Counted from the first letter of the stretch, positions 53,537 to 63,596 are shown. The stretch: 64,000 nucleotides of DNA from Prorocentrum cordatum (GCA_963575745.1 CAUYUJ010019625.1:7501-71500); one strand, 5' to 3'. The notes: generated by a model from the sequence alone, not told the origin. A program made the numbers and translations.

Positions 53537-53792
53537 TTCAGCAATGTTGCCTTCACTCGCGGGAAGGGAGGAGGGGAGGGGGAAGGGAGGAGGGGAGGGG
53601 GAGGGAGGGGGAGGGAGGAGGAGGAGGGAGGAGGAAGAGGAAAGGTGGGGGGGAAGGAGGCGGGGGAGGAGAGAGGGGACGTGGGAAGGGGAAGGGGGGG
53701 GAGGAGGGGGGGAAGGGGACAAGGAGGAAAGGAGGCAGGAGGTAGCAGGATGGGCGCGTCTGCTCGTGAGCTCGCGCGGACAGAGGGGCAGT
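53537..53792. repeat. GGGGAGG-rich low-complexity tract
   Basis: Purine-rich GGGAGGAGGGGAGG repeats to about 53745, pyrimidine-rich on the host-gene strand, then a short unique piece. Confidence 0.8.
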
Positions 53793-53991
53793 GGAGGCCT
53801 GGAAGTTGGCACCAACACCAGCACAGGGGGCTGCCTCCACGTGGGGAATATGATCCTCGATGTCGGTGCTGGTGGCAATACTTCGGCCACCTGGGAAGCC
53901 AGAACATTGCCACCATCACCGAGATCGGGATCGTCTTCCCTCGGTGGAGGCACACCGCCTATCTTGGTGTTGGTGTCAACCTCGAGGCCTG
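53793..53991. mobile_element. Family C TIR element, copy 2 (compact)
   Basis: ~84-bp arms: GGAGGCCTGGAAGTTGGCAC at left, inverse of AGGCCTCGAGGTTGACACCA at right, joined by a short loop around ACTTCGGCCACCTGGGAAGC. Lacks the ~575-bp internal segment of copy 1. No clear target duplication. Confidence 0.88.
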
Positions 53992-54131
53992 CGAAGATCG
54001 GCTGCACGTAAGGAGTGACCCTGGGCAAGAGTGACCCTTGGTGCGCGGATTTCTGAGGGGCGCGAGGAGGCCAAACACAAGCGCGCCAGACGCTACTATC
54101 GCAGCGGGCGCGGCGATCGGGGGACCCCAGT

Positions 54132-54295
54132 AGAGGAAAGAGAACTATGCACATACACCGATTCTGGCCAGGCCCATCCTGAGCCCAGGATCGGTGCATA
54201 CGCCCTCTTACCTTGGCCAGGAAGTTATATGCACCGATCCTGGGTCAAGGATGGACGTTGTCAGGATCGGTGCATGTGCATAGTCCTCTTCGCCC
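54132..54295. mobile_element. Family D TIR element, copy 2
   Basis: 164 bp, three differences from 18083-18246. Exact 9-bp duplication GACCCCAGT at 54123-54131 and 54296-54304. The near-identity argues for recent mobilisation. Confidence 0.93.
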
Positions 54296-54304
54296 GACCC
54301 CAGT

Positions 54305-54479
54305 GAGCGCGCACCAAAGGTCACTCCGGCGATAGGTCACTCTTACGTGTAGTCGAGAAGATGGGGCAGCCCGCGACGGGAGGCCATGCCGCCGGGCGGA
54401 CGGAGCCCTGCAGCAGCAGCCCTGCACCGCGGAAGGGGGGGGCAGGGCTTCGAGCGGCCACCGGACCGGCCGTGCGCAG
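54305..54479. other. Unique GC-rich segment, no gene seen
   Basis: Open frames on both strands without motifs. Confidence 0.35.
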
Positions 54480-54602
54480 ACGAACAGGATTCCCCATATG
54501 TCCCCATATATTATTGGTTGCTGTCTTCCCCCCACTTCCCAGATTTCCCCATCTTTTCCTGGGGATCGACGATGAATTGTGTCTGTGTTTTTGTCCCCGC
54601 CT
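54480..54602 (+). mobile_element. Family A TIR element, copy 7 (5'-truncated)
   Basis: Starts inside the element at CAGGATTCCCCATATG and ends TTTTTGTCCCCGCCTGA. The first ~45 bp of the family are missing. Confidence 0.8.
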
Positions 54603-55229
54603 GAACGATACGATACGCACACCCTTAACACCATCATGCCATGTACTGCACGCACTCACCCCCTGCAACATCGCGCAGCAGGGGTCCTGAATGTTCCGAG
54701 AGTGGCTGGAGGCAATGCCGCGGTGAACCTTCGCTTTTGGAAACTGGCGCACATGCCATGCCCTAGGAATAAGGGGGAGAGGAAGAGGAGGAGGAGGAGG
54801 AGGAGGAGGAGGAGGAGGACATCGGGGGCAGGCAATGCAAGGCAAGGTATGGCGTTTTTGAACGAACTCGCTGAGCGAACAGGGGTACAACCGAGGCTAT
54901 AAAGTATTGGTCGAGCACCAATGCATCGTCGCAAGAGCGCGCGCGTTACCCATTCTCTGGGGATGAGGAGGAGGAGGAGAAACTAGAATTGTAAGGGGTG
55001 GTGTAGCGACGAGAAAATCAGCATGGCGGCAATACCGGGCCCGTTTCCCCTCTACCAACTATAAAACAGTCGCGCTGGCGCCCGAACCAAACGGCAACCG
55101 AGCATCCGACTCGAGCCGGAATCGCGCGGGAGACACCCAACTCGTTCGAGCGAGGAGGAGCACGAGGAGGGTCATGATCGCACCACGTGCAGGAGGCAGT
55201 GCTCCCACACCCAGGGCTGGGCGAGACTG
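54603..55229. other. Unique segment with short (GGA)n tracts
   Basis: GGA triplets at 54785-54820 and 54965-54980. 54995-55200 shows no recognisable gene in any frame. Confidence 0.4.
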
Positions 55230-55450
55230 GAGGCCTCCTATGTGGGGTCGGCGTAGATGGGTTCGGAGGATCGCGCCGCGTCGCCGATGCATCGGAGCTG
55301 CGTCGGAGACGTAATGGCGAGGCACGAGCGATGCAGCGCCGACGTCGGCGTGGAGGAAAACGCGCTCCGCATCGAGCCGCGTCGCCGATGCCTCGGCGAT
55401 GCGGCGCGATCCTCCGACCCCATCTACTCCGACCCCATCTAAGAGGCCTC
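55230..55450. mobile_element. Family N long inverted repeat
   Basis: Arms GAGGCCTCCTATGTGGGGTC and inverse GAGGCCTCTTAGATGGGGTC, continuing inward GGAGGATCGCGCCGC for about 70 bp. MITE-like; no matching flanking duplication found. Abuts the tail of LINE 3. Confidence 0.75.
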
Positions 55451-55470
55451 GATCCTCGGCGTGGGCCCGG

Positions 55471-55735
55471 TTCTCCTAGGAGGAGGAGGAGGAGGAGGAG
55501 GAGGAGGAGGAGGAGGAGGAGGAGGAGAGGAGAGGAGAGGAGAGGAGAGAGGAGAGGAGAGGAGAGGAGAGGAGAGAGAGAGGAGAGGAGAGGAGAGACG
55601 AGGAGAGGAGAGGAGAGGAGAGGAGAGGAGAGGAGAGGAGAGGAGAGGAGAGGGAGAGGAGAGGAGAGAGGAGAGGAGAGGAGAGAGGAGGAGAGGAGGA
55701 GGAGGAGGAGGAGGAATAGGAATAGGAATAGGAAT
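55471..55735. repeat. LINE 3 tail: (GGA)n / (GGAGA)n / (TAGGAA)n
   Basis: On the minus strand, 30-45 nt after the ORF2 stop comes TTCCTA repeated four times, then CCTCCTCCT and CCTCTC repeats for ~230 bp. Placed exactly where a LINE 3' tail is expected. Confidence 0.75.
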
Positions 55736-55767
55736 AGGAACCACTGGCGATGCCAATCCATACAATG

Positions 55768-58700
55768 CTACCCTCGGCCTCGCTGGGCCAATTCGGCCTT
55801 GCTGAGGACCTTGGGGGGGAGCCCTTCACGAATTCTTCTGAGGTACTCACGGCCCGTTGCTGACAACTTGTTCGTACAAGGCTTAGCAAGCGAACGGACT
55901 TGCTTGTCAGCAATGGCCCCACACTTCCCACAGAACCAACAATTCAAAGAGGCGTGCACATTGAGGTGGTGAGAAGGATGCAGCCAGCCCCCCCCGACGT
56001 GGATCCGCCCTCCGACTGGAGGAGAGTAAATCAGACCATTCACATTCACTAAGCTGTGGCACTCCGAGGCATGCCATTCCTTTAAAGTGTCCAAGGACGC
56101 TGAGCCGTGGCACCTCAAGCATCTCTTTCGGCAGTCGGACAGCCGATGTCGAGACAAGAGAGCAGCAACGGCAGCAGCGGAGGGGGGCGGCGGAGGGGGG
56201 GGAGGCTGAGGGCCTCCACGCTTTTTCCTTTCACCACTCCGCTCCAGCTGTTTTTCCTTAGCCAGTGCATCCACAGTCACACGAAGGAGGCGGAGGCGCA
56301 CCAAACGTGCGCGACGCTCGTGCAGCAACAGACGGTAGCGCTGGTCCTCGGGCACGCGGGCCTGCGCAGCAGCCAGGCCCGCAAGCTCGTCCACAACAGC
56401 GTTGCCAAGAATCAACGTACGTATTCCTTGCCCGTTGGCCAACTGGGTGGCCGTCATATGAGAATGTGTGAAGAGGACTGACACATGGTGAAACGGTCTG
56501 TGGGCCATGAGGTCACCGATGGCCGCCCAAAGGTCAGCGTCAGCACCTCTTGGCTGGCGAAACCGTTGTTCGTACCAGCCTGTGACTACATCTGCAAAGT
56601 CAGTGACAAAGGTGAGGAACTGCGTGGTGGCCCAGAGGGCCAGATACAAACACTTTAATTCACCTCTGGCTACGACCTGCCGCATGCCGCTGAGTGGCCC
56701 AAAGATCGAGCCACGCGGAACGATGGCGGGCTGCAGGCGGGCAAAACACGTGATAGCCAGGCCCACGCGTCGGAGCCTGGGGCTACGGCTGTCGGGCCCT
56801 CCGCTCGCGTCGCCAAAGATCAGCACCGGGTCGGAAGGCGACCCTGGGCCAAACAGTCCTGGCTCCAGGTATGGGGCGCCAGTGAACTGCCAGGCGTCCT
56901 CTGCAGGCGGTGGGCTCACTTCCGTCCAGGGGGCAGGTAGAAGCCCTCGAAGCCAGAAGGCCTCAGCAGTGTTGCACTGCGTGACGGCCTGCGTGCACAG
57001 GTCATCGGAGTCGGTGTACGGCTTGGCGTCCACATTGCACGAGCACTGCCAGTACCTGTGCAGAGGGGTGTCCACCTCGGTGCCGCAGCGGTCGCACTTG
57101 TCGGTGCCCGTGTAGTTCTTGAGCTCCTGCTTCTTCCGTTCGTTGTTCCAGATGCCGCCTGACGCCACTAGCACCATGATCTCACACAACCTTTTGCCGT
57201 TGGGGACCTGCGCCAGGTGCCTGAGCAGCTGGATGTATGAGGTGTTGTCGACGCCCTGCTCCAAGCCCCCGCCGCAAAAATGTCGCGCTGCCTGGGTCCA
57301 GAGCTGAGCTTCGCAAAACTTACGAATATCTGCTAGCAGGTGATCGTGTCTATCCACATGCGCGTTGCCTGTGTAGATGCTATCAGGAAACTGCCACTCC
57401 TCGCTGCTGTCGGGGCCTGTTTGGTAGGACCACGTGGACGGATCATGTGGTGTCCAGCCTAGTCTGAGCAGCGAGTGTATGATGGCCCCCGTCGGGCCTC
57501 GGATCTGCCGTACCTGTGCAGGGACGGGTACAGCTTGCATCTGCTTCAAAATGATCGGCCAAGCCTTGCGAACACCTGCTCGGATGTCTGGGCAGTCCCT
57601 CCAGATCTTGAGCCAAGTGTCCACCGTCTGCACGGGGTAGAGCACTGCTGGGTCAGCGCCTGGGGCCCGCAGGGCCAGGACCGTGGTGAGGCATCGTCCG
57701 CGCGCCGATGAGGCGCATGTCTGAGCCAAGCGTCGCCTGCACCTGGTCAACTGCTCGCCGAAGAGCCCGTGGACCTGGTGGCCGTAGACGCCCGCGGGGA
57801 GCCCTCCCTGGCGCTGGAGCTTGGTCATGGCGCTGTACTGGCGGGTGGCTCTGGTGAACCTGCGGATCTTGGTGCTCATGAGGCGATGCTTCGCTTCACG
57901 CTGCACCCTGGTGGCCCTCACCCTCCTGCCGCACCCAAAATCGATGCCGAGGTAGGTGGCTTGGGACACTGGCCGAATCGTAAATCCAGCACGTCGGACT
58001 AAGCGGGCAACAGCACGCGCGTCACTCATGAGGCTGCAGACCACGACCGATTTGTCCGCAACCTTGAGCTTCCTCGCCTGTAGCTCGCGGCACGTGGTGA
58101 TGATGCCACTGGCGAGCTCCAGGCGCACCGCCTTGCTGGATCCCTTGAATGTCTCCGAGACGTCGCCGACCCATAACCTCGCTCCCATTCTCGGATGGGC
58201 TGCGGTGACCGTGACCATGACGTGGTGGGTCATCATCTTGGCGAAGCGGGTCCCCGAACGGAGACCCTGCACTACGCTGAGCAGCGGGTCGAACATCTCA
58301 GACACAGCATTGTCCTGCTCCAGACAACGAGGAGCAGCGCACTGTAGCAATTCCAAATATATGATAACAGGAGGAAAATCCAGCCGCAAAGCTGCGGCGA
58401 CTAGGATGTCCCACGGGATGCTGTCGTAGAACGTGGCGATGTCGAGCATCCCGTGGCCGTACTTGATGCCCATAGCATGGGCTAGTTCTTCGTCCAGCGC
58501 CCTCAGGAAGGCCTCCTGAAGGCATGAGTTGCCTGGCAGGGCGGCATCCCAGTGGCGAGCACTCTCGGCCGACCAGGTCTGGACCGTGGGTTCGCGCATC
58601 AATGACCACAGCCGTCCGAGCATCGATACTAGCCCGATGGCTCGGTCGCCAGCCGTCTTCTTGGGAGTGAGCTTCCCAATGACAGCCAGCGTCTGCGCTG

Positions 58701-61068
58701 GCCACGCCAGCGTGGCTTCCACAGCCTCCAGGATGAGTAGCAACTCCGCCTGGCCCTCCACGGGGAGCCTCTGGTAGTCAACAGGGGTGACCATGTCGAT
58801 GCCCATGCCTGCCTTGGCCTTCATACGTGAGGCCGCCTTGCCGATGTCGGCCACGTGCAGCGACGGTAAGGGGTCGTCGCTGGCACGGAGCCTGATCTGC
58901 CTGAAGAGTTCGCGCACGTCCTGCAACTTGGGCGCCGTCGGGGCCCAGAGCTGCTGGTACTTCTGCGCCTTCGCGTCCATGAGGTCCTTGGGGTGGTAGA
59001 CCAGCTGCTGGCCGACCACGATCTCCACTGGAGGGAGAGGCCCCTTCTTCAGAGACTTGTGGAGGATGCCGTTGGCCTCAGGCTCCACCACCCACGATCG
59101 GAAATCATGGATGGCCGCCAAGACAGCCAACCTCTGCGCTCGCTGCATGACCTTCTTCGCTGCGTGAACGTACGAGTCCAGCACTGCGGGGTTGATCTGA
59201 CACTTACCCTCAAGGATTCTGATCCACTCGTGCCACGGAGGGTCGAGACCAGGACGTAGCGCACTGTGAGCTCCGTCTGGCCTGTCCACCGCTGCCTTCT
59301 GCGCAGCGACCTGGTACAGTTCCAGCTGCTGGTGGCCGTTGCTGCGCTGGCGATGGCGGGCGATGGCAGCGACGATGGTGTGGACCTGCGTCCACCACTG
59401 CGCACGCTGATCACGAAGGTGGACCTGTCGGCGGTGGGCCGCTTGCCTGACAGGGCCCTCCACCAGCCTCGCGCCGTGCGCGCGCCGTGTGCGAGGGAGG
59501 TCCAGGCCATGGTGTCTGGTGATGCTAAGCTCCACCGTGGAGATCCAAGCTGCATACATTCCTGAAACTACAGTAGAGTGGGAGGCCTCGAGCCGAAATG
59601 CTACGGACTTGAGGAGGGACGGAGAAAGAGAATGAATACAGTCCTGCCCCGAAGCAAATCCGACCTCACGCCTGCTCTCAACCCATAACTCGCTGGGGAT
59701 CTGAAACGTAGCCGACGGCGAGGGGTCGCTTTCAGGGGCCTGTAACGGACTGGGCTCTGGGCCCGAAAACTGAAAAGCAGACCGGTTTAAATCGGGATTT
59801 AAATCTCCCCCTGAACTCGGTGGGGGGGGCTGGCCCGAATTGGGAGGGGAACTGCACTGAGCTGGTACGTGTCCAGACGCATGTTGTTTCTCCTGACTCA
59901 GAGCAGCACTACCTCTACCCTCCGAGCTTGGGTCGGGAAGGTTGGGGTGACAGGGAGTGTCGAGGGCATTACTCAACCCCCTGTCAGAACAGAAATTGAG
60001 CTGGTCTGCCCACGGGTCGTCCTCTTCGTCGGGCCAACAATCTTGAGATTCATCAGCCTCATCGGGAGGGGCCTGACCTACACCCTCCTCCGACGACGAC
60101 GGGACCCCAGGGCTTCGAAAACAATCACCAAACAGCTCAGAAAACCTAGCTTTGCGCGCCTCCAGGGCCTCCTGCTGGGCTACTCCCTGGCGGGCCCTGG
60201 ACACACTGGACTTAGAACCAAAAGTGGGCTCCTTGCTGGGCCTCGGGGCCTGAGGAAGCCCGGGGGAGACCTCGAGGGAGCGGGTGAGAAGCTGGAGTCC
60301 AGAGCTCCGAAACTCTAAGGCAAGACCCTGATGTGGCTTCCAAGGGACCGCACGCACAGCACTGATTGTTTTGAGAAACGGCGTGGCCTCGGGGCTACAC
60401 AGAACATAGTCGAGCACCTTGTCGCGCCCCTGTGGGTTGGCGCAGGTGCCCTCGGGGCCAGCTGTACGGATGACTCCATGCACATTCTGAGCAAAACGGC
60501 TGGCTGCTAAGATGTCAGGCTCCATATTGAAGTCGCCCACGACCACCCATGGGAGCCTGATGGCCTTCAAGAGGCCTCCGAGCCGTTGGAACCTGACCTT
60601 GTTGTGGCCGTTCATCTGGATGCACGGCAGGGCGTAGAGCACCACCACGACGATGGAGTACCCTGCCATGTGCAGCACCATGGGAAGAAACCCGTCGAGG
60701 CTAGCCTGGCCAGCCTCGCGCAAGTGGCCAGCAGCAACCTTGGCCTCAGGCAAGACGTGGGCCTGGAGGTGCTGCTGCGCCATGAAAAACTCGCCGCCTT
60801 CATTGGCCCGCTCCTCATGCTCCGCTGCCACAGATTTGGATGAGGGGCGGGCCGCATTGTGATGAAGCCGAAGGTGCGCCTCCCTCGCCTTCTTGTCCCA
60901 CTCCCTGAGCTCTGACTCGGTGTGAATGTGAGTCTCTGCCCAGGCCCAGTACGCATACTTGCAATAATTTAATTGGAGGTGTTGCCACACCTTGGAAGTG
61001 AAGGCGGTGACATTAGCGTAGAACAATGTCGTCGTGCCCTCGGTGTGTACTTGTTGGTCTCGCGATAG
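55768..61068 (-). CDS. LINE 3 ORF2: APE endonuclease, reverse transcriptase, RNase H, zinc domain
   Basis: Open from the codon after the ORF1 TGA (61071-61069) to a stop at 55768; about 1,766 codons with no lesion. Counting from 61026: endonuclease Asn5 (YANVT), Glu31 (ETH), Asp165/Asn167 (VVVGDFN), Asp206 (LDYVLC), His232 (KPHQG). Reverse transcriptase: PKKTAGDRAIGL, motif A MLDIATFYDS (Asp862), motif B QGLRSGT (~920), motif C LWVGDVSE (953-957), where the first Asp of the DD pair is Gly (GGC, 58165-58167). A C-x2-C-x(8)-H-x(5)-C knuckle (~1310) precedes RNase H: FGDASG (Asp1406), RGELKCL (Glu), FADVV (Asp), FTHSHM (His), VVDELAG (Asp). Residues 1627-1752 form a Cys/His domain shared with LINE 1. 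No ATG precedes endonuclease residues 5 and 31. Confidence 0.93.
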   Translation of the reverse strand, partial: LSRDQQVHTEGTTTLFYANVTAFTSKVWQHLQLNYCKYAYWAWAETHIHTESELREWDKKAREAHLRLHHNAARPSSKSVAAEHEERANEGGEFFMAQQHLQAHVLPEAKVAAGHLREAGQASLDGFLPMVLHMAGYSIVVVVLYALPCIQMNGHNKVRFQRLGGLLKAIRLPWVVVGDFNMEPDILAASRFAQNVHGVIRTAGPEGTCANPQGRDKVLDYVLCSPEATPFLKTISAVRAVPWKPHQGLALEFRSSGLQLLTRSLEVSPGLPQAPRPSKEPTFGSKSSVSRARQGVAQQEALEARKARFSELFGDCFRSPGVPSSSEEGVGQAPPDEADESQDCWPDEEDDPWADQLNFCSDRGLSNALDTPCHPNLPDPSSEGRGSAALSQEKQHASGHVPAQCSSPPNSGQPPPPSSGGDLNPDLNRSAFQFSGPEPSPLQAPESDPSPSATFQIPSELWVESRREVGFASGQDCIHSLSPSLLKSVAFRLEASHSTVVSGMYAAWISTVELSITRHHGLDLPRTRRAHGARLVEGPVRQAAHRRQVHLRDQRAQWWTQVHTIVAAIARHRQRSNGHQQLELYQVAAQKAAVDRPDGAHSALRPGLDPPWHEWIRILEGKCQINPAVLDSYVHAAKKVMQRAQRLAVLAAIHDFRSWVVEPEANGILHKSLKKGPLPPVEIVVGQQLVYHPKDLMDAKAQKYQQLWAPTAPKLQDVRELFRQIRLRASDDPLPSLHVADIGKAASRMKAKAGMGIDMVTPVDYQRLPVEGQAELLLILEAVEATLAWPAQTLAVIGKLTPKKTAGDRAIGLVSMLGRLWSLMREPTVQTWSAESARHWDAALPGNSCLQEAFLRALDEELAHAMGIKYGHGMLDIATFYDSIPWDILVAAALRLDFPPVIIYLELLQCAAPRCLEQDNAVSEMFDPLLSVVQGLRSGTRFAKMMTHHVMVTVTAAHPRMGARLWVGDVSETFKGSSKAVRLELASGIITTCRELQARKLKVADKSVVVCSLMSDARAVARLVRRAGFTIRPVSQATYLGIDFGCGRRVRATRVQREAKHRLMSTKIRRFTRATRQYSAMTKLQRQGGLPAGVYGHQVHGLFGEQLTRCRRRLAQTCASSARGRCLTTVLALRAPGADPAVLYPVQTVDTWLKIWRDCPDIRAGVRKAWPIILKQMQAVPVPAQVRQIRGPTGAIIHSLLRLGWTPHDPSTWSYQTGPDSSEEWQFPDSIYTGNAHVDRHDHLLADIRKFCEAQLWTQAARHFCGGGLEQGVDNTSYIQLLRHLAQVPNGKRLCEIMVLVASGGIWNNERKKQELKNYTGTDKCDRCGTEVDTPLHRYWQCSCNVDAKPYTDSDDLCTQAVTQCNTAEAFWLRGLLPAPWTEVSPPPAEDAWQFTGAPYLEPGLFGPGSPSDPVLIFGDASGGPDSRSPRLRRVGLAITCFARLQPAIVPRGSIFGPLSGMRQVVARGELKCLYLALWATTQFLTFVTDFADVVTGWYEQRFRQPRGADADLWAAIGDLMAHRPFHHVSVLFTHSHMTATQLANGQGIRTLILGNAVVDELAGLAAAQARVPEDQRYRLLLHERRARLVRLRLLRVTVDALAKEKQLERSGERKKRGGPQPPPPPPPPSAAAVAALLSRHRLSDCRKRCLRCHGSASLDTLKEWHASECHSLVNVNGLIYSPPVGGRIHVGGGWLHPSHHLNVHASLNCWFCGKCGAIADKQVRSLAKPCTNKLSATGREYLRRIREGLPPKVLSKAELAQRGRG

Positions 61069-61071
61069 TCA
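61066..61071 (-). promoter_or_regulatory. Candidate readthrough stop between ORF1 and ORF2
   Basis: TGA followed by CTA (then TCG). The 14-codon stretch between this stop and the first endonuclease residue is open and ATG-free, so ORF2 depends on readthrough, non-AUG initiation, reinitiation or splicing. Confidence 0.5.
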
Positions 61072-62157
61072 AGAGGAGGCCTCTGAGCCCTTCCCCTTGG
61101 CCTTGGCCTTGGCTGCCGCCGCCTCGGCCTTGGCCGTGAACTTGGCCTCCGACAGCTTCTTGGCCTCCGACTCGATCTTCTCGGCGGCAGCCTGGGAGGC
61201 CTCACCGTCCTGGGCCGTGGCCGTGGGCGCCGTGTCAGTCGGCGCGCTCGCCCCAGCCTCTGGCTTGGCCTCCTCCTCTGCCGCTGCAGCTTGCCCGTCA
61301 TCACCCTTCCTCTTCTTCCTCCTGAGGCGATCGGTGATATCATTCTGAATCTTCCTGGCGTTGTCGAGCCAGGCCTTGATCTCGGCTTCCTTGCCTGTCA
61401 GGTCCGACTTGACGCCCTTGAGCTGCTCGTGGAGCGTGTCCAACGCGCGGCGCTCTTCGGGCGTGCACTCCATCTCGTCCAACGAGTTGAAGAAGCCCTC
61501 GTCCCACTCGACCTTGAACATGGCCGTCGCAGACGGCTCCGCTGTGGGCGGGCCCACGCCCTCCGCCTTGGCGACGGCCTGGGCGGCGGCCTTCTTGGCC
61601 GCAGTCGCCTGCGCCAAGGCCACAGCAGCCCTGCCCTCCTTGGCCTCGGCGGCCTCGAGGCTCTGCCTCAAGCGGAGCACGTTGTCCACGCACTGGCTGT
61701 GGTGGTGCTCCGCATTCTTCCAGGCCCCGTCAGCCTTGCGAAGCGCCTCGGCTGGGGACACCGCTGCCTCGGACTCGGCCTTGGCCTGGGTGCTGATCTT
61801 CTCGATCTGCTTCTTGAGCGCCTCCTGCAGAGCCGCGTCCTCCGTGGCCTGGGCCGCCTGCTGGAGCAGCTCTGTCACGGAGGTGCCTGCCGTGCCCTTC
61901 GCTGGCGAGCCCTTGGCTCCCCCGCCACGCCGCGTGCCTCTCGGAGAGTGGCTGCGCTGGCGGCCGCCCTGTGGGGCGGCGGCGGGGGACGGGGCCGCAT
62001 CGGGCTGCACGTCATCCTCCCAATGTACTCGACGTCCTGCTGGCTTGTAGAGCGTGATCGACGCACCACATCCTGAGCAAGCGTACCCCTGCTTGACAAT
62101 GATGGAGTTCCACTCACATCGGCGGCACTGGTCGCATCTGGTCCACAACTGTGTCAT
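61069..62157 (-). CDS. LINE 3 ORF1: zinc-ribbon, Ala-rich coiled-coil protein
   Basis: ATG at 62157-62155 (CCGCC ATG ACA, good context), 362 residues, TGA at 61071-61069. Residues 8-30 carry C-x2-C-x2-C and, 12 residues on, C-x2-CGA, a small zinc ribbon. Residues ~95-215 are Ala/Gln/Glu-rich helix with coiled-coil character, ~215-280 contain an acidic segment (VEWDEGFFNSLDEME) and a basic RLRRKKRKG patch, the end is Ala/Lys-rich. Likely the RNA-binding ORF1 protein of the element. ORF2 follows in the same frame after TGA CTA, a context known to favour readthrough in other eukaryotes. Confidence 0.88.
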   Translation of the reverse strand: MTQLWTRCDQCRRCEWNSIIVKQGYACSGCGASITLYKPAGRRVHWEDDVQPDAAPSPAAAPQGGRQRSHSPRGTRRGGGAKGSPAKGTAGTSVTELLQQAAQATEDAALQEALKKQIEKISTQAKAESEAAVSPAEALRKADGAWKNAEHHHSQCVDNVLRLRQSLEAAEAKEGRAAVALAQATAAKKAAAQAVAKAEGVGPPTAEPSATAMFKVEWDEGFFNSLDEMECTPEERRALDTLHEQLKGVKSDLTGKEAEIKAWLDNARKIQNDITDRLRRKKRKGDDGQAAAAEEEAKPEAGASAPTDTAPTATAQDGEASQAAAEKIESEAKKLSEAKFTAKAEAAAAKAKAKGKGSEASS

Positions 62158-62440
62158 GGCGGAATCTGGTCTCGGTGTTGGTCACAAACCTTGGGCTGTG
62201 GCGTGGCCCTCGGTCTGGGTCCCTCAAGCGCTGCGGGGAAGCCCCGAGAATCGCGCGCGTGAGGTGCTAAGGCCGCTGGGCCCCAGCACCTGCTTGCGCC
62301 CAAATTGCTTGAGGGAGGAGGAGGAGGAGGAGGAGGAGGAGGAGAGAAGGAGGAGGACCCCATCTAGGAGGCCTAGATCTGAGGGCCCCCCCCTCCCGAG
62401 GCTCGAGGGGCGGCCCAGCGCTTCCCTGGCGCTCTCCTGG
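62158..62440. other. 5' flank of LINE 3 with short (GGA)n tract
   Basis: 62310-62345 is (GGA)n. The 5' boundary of LINE 3 is not defined; no gene seen. Confidence 0.4.
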
Positions 62441-62830
62441 GCGTCAAAAGACGACCAGGATGGCTCCAGGACGGCCCGAGGATCGCCCCAAGACGGCCCA
62501 TAAAGGCCCATAAAGGGCCCCATGAAGGCCCCTGGCGACTCTAAATAGCGTCGGCCCTGGCGTAGTTTCCCGAATGTGTTCGCTAACATTCGGGAAAGAC
62601 GGCCCCTCAAGATGGCGCAAGAGGCCCATAAAGGGCCTCAAGAGGACCCCCAGCAGGAGACCCCTGGGCGCTCTCATGGGCGTCAGAGACGCCCAGGATG
62701 GCTCCAAGACGGCCCGAGGGATCGCCCCAAGACGGCCCAAGGTGGCCTCGAGATGGCGCAAGAGGCCCATAAAGGGCCCCAAGAGGACCCCCAGCAGGAG
62801 GCCCAGGGAGACCGCCCAGCCACGGGGCGA
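62441..62830 (+). repeat. CCAAGA-type repeat with a 12-bp-stem hairpin
   Basis: GACGGCCCATAAAGGCCC, CAAGAGGACCCCCAGCAGGA and ATGGCGCAAGAGGCCCATAA each occur at least twice. At 62566-62597 TTTCCCGAATGT-GTTCGCTA-ACATTCGGGAAA forms a perfect 12-bp stem with an 8-nt loop. Confidence 0.8.
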
Positions 62831-62955
62831 GGCAGCCGGCCCCGCCCCTCGTCAACCGCAGCGAGCCACCACACAAAGGCGTTGGCCACGCGCGGGGGGC
62901 AGCGCGCGACGCCACCTCGGCGGCCGCCTGGAGCGAGGGAGCGGAATGACCCTTC
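62831..62955. other. Short GC-rich spacer
   Basis: Nothing recognised. Confidence 0.4.
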
Positions 62956-63345
62956 CCCCTCCTCTTCCTCCTCCTCCTACTCCTCCTCCTCCTCCTCCTC
63001 CTCCTCCTCCTCCGCCTCCTCCTCCTCCTCCGCCTCCTCCTCCTCCTCCTCCTCCTCCTCCTCCTCCTCCTCCACTGCCTCCACATCCTCCAAAACCTCC
63101 TCCTCCTCCACTGCCTCCACATCCTCCAAAACCTCCTCCTCCTCCTCCTTCTCCTCCTCAGCCCTCTTCTTCCACAAGATCCTCAACCTCCTCCTCCTCC
63201 TAATCCTCCTCCTCCTCCTCCTCCTCCGAAATCCTTCTCCCCACCAACATCCCTCCTTTCGTCGACCATCTGCTGCTCCTGCTTCTGCTGCTGGTCTTCC
63301 TCATGCCCCATTTCATCCTACTCCTCCTCCTCCACCGCCCCCTCC
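62956..63345. repeat. (CTC)n compound microsatellite
   Basis: CTC triplets with a duplicated CACTGCCTCCACATCCTCCA (63072 and 63111). Confidence 0.95.
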
Positions 63346-63446
63346 TCTCCTCCTCATCATCATCATCATCACCACCACCACCACCACACCACCATCATCA
63401 TCATCATCATCATCACATCATCCATCATCATCATCATCATCATCAT

Positions 63447-63497
<51 letters not shown>

Positions 63498-63542
63498 ACT
63501 CATCCTCATCCTCATCCTCATCCTCATCCTCATCCTCATCAC

Positions 63543-63591
<49 letters not shown>

Positions 63592-63596
63592 TTCAA

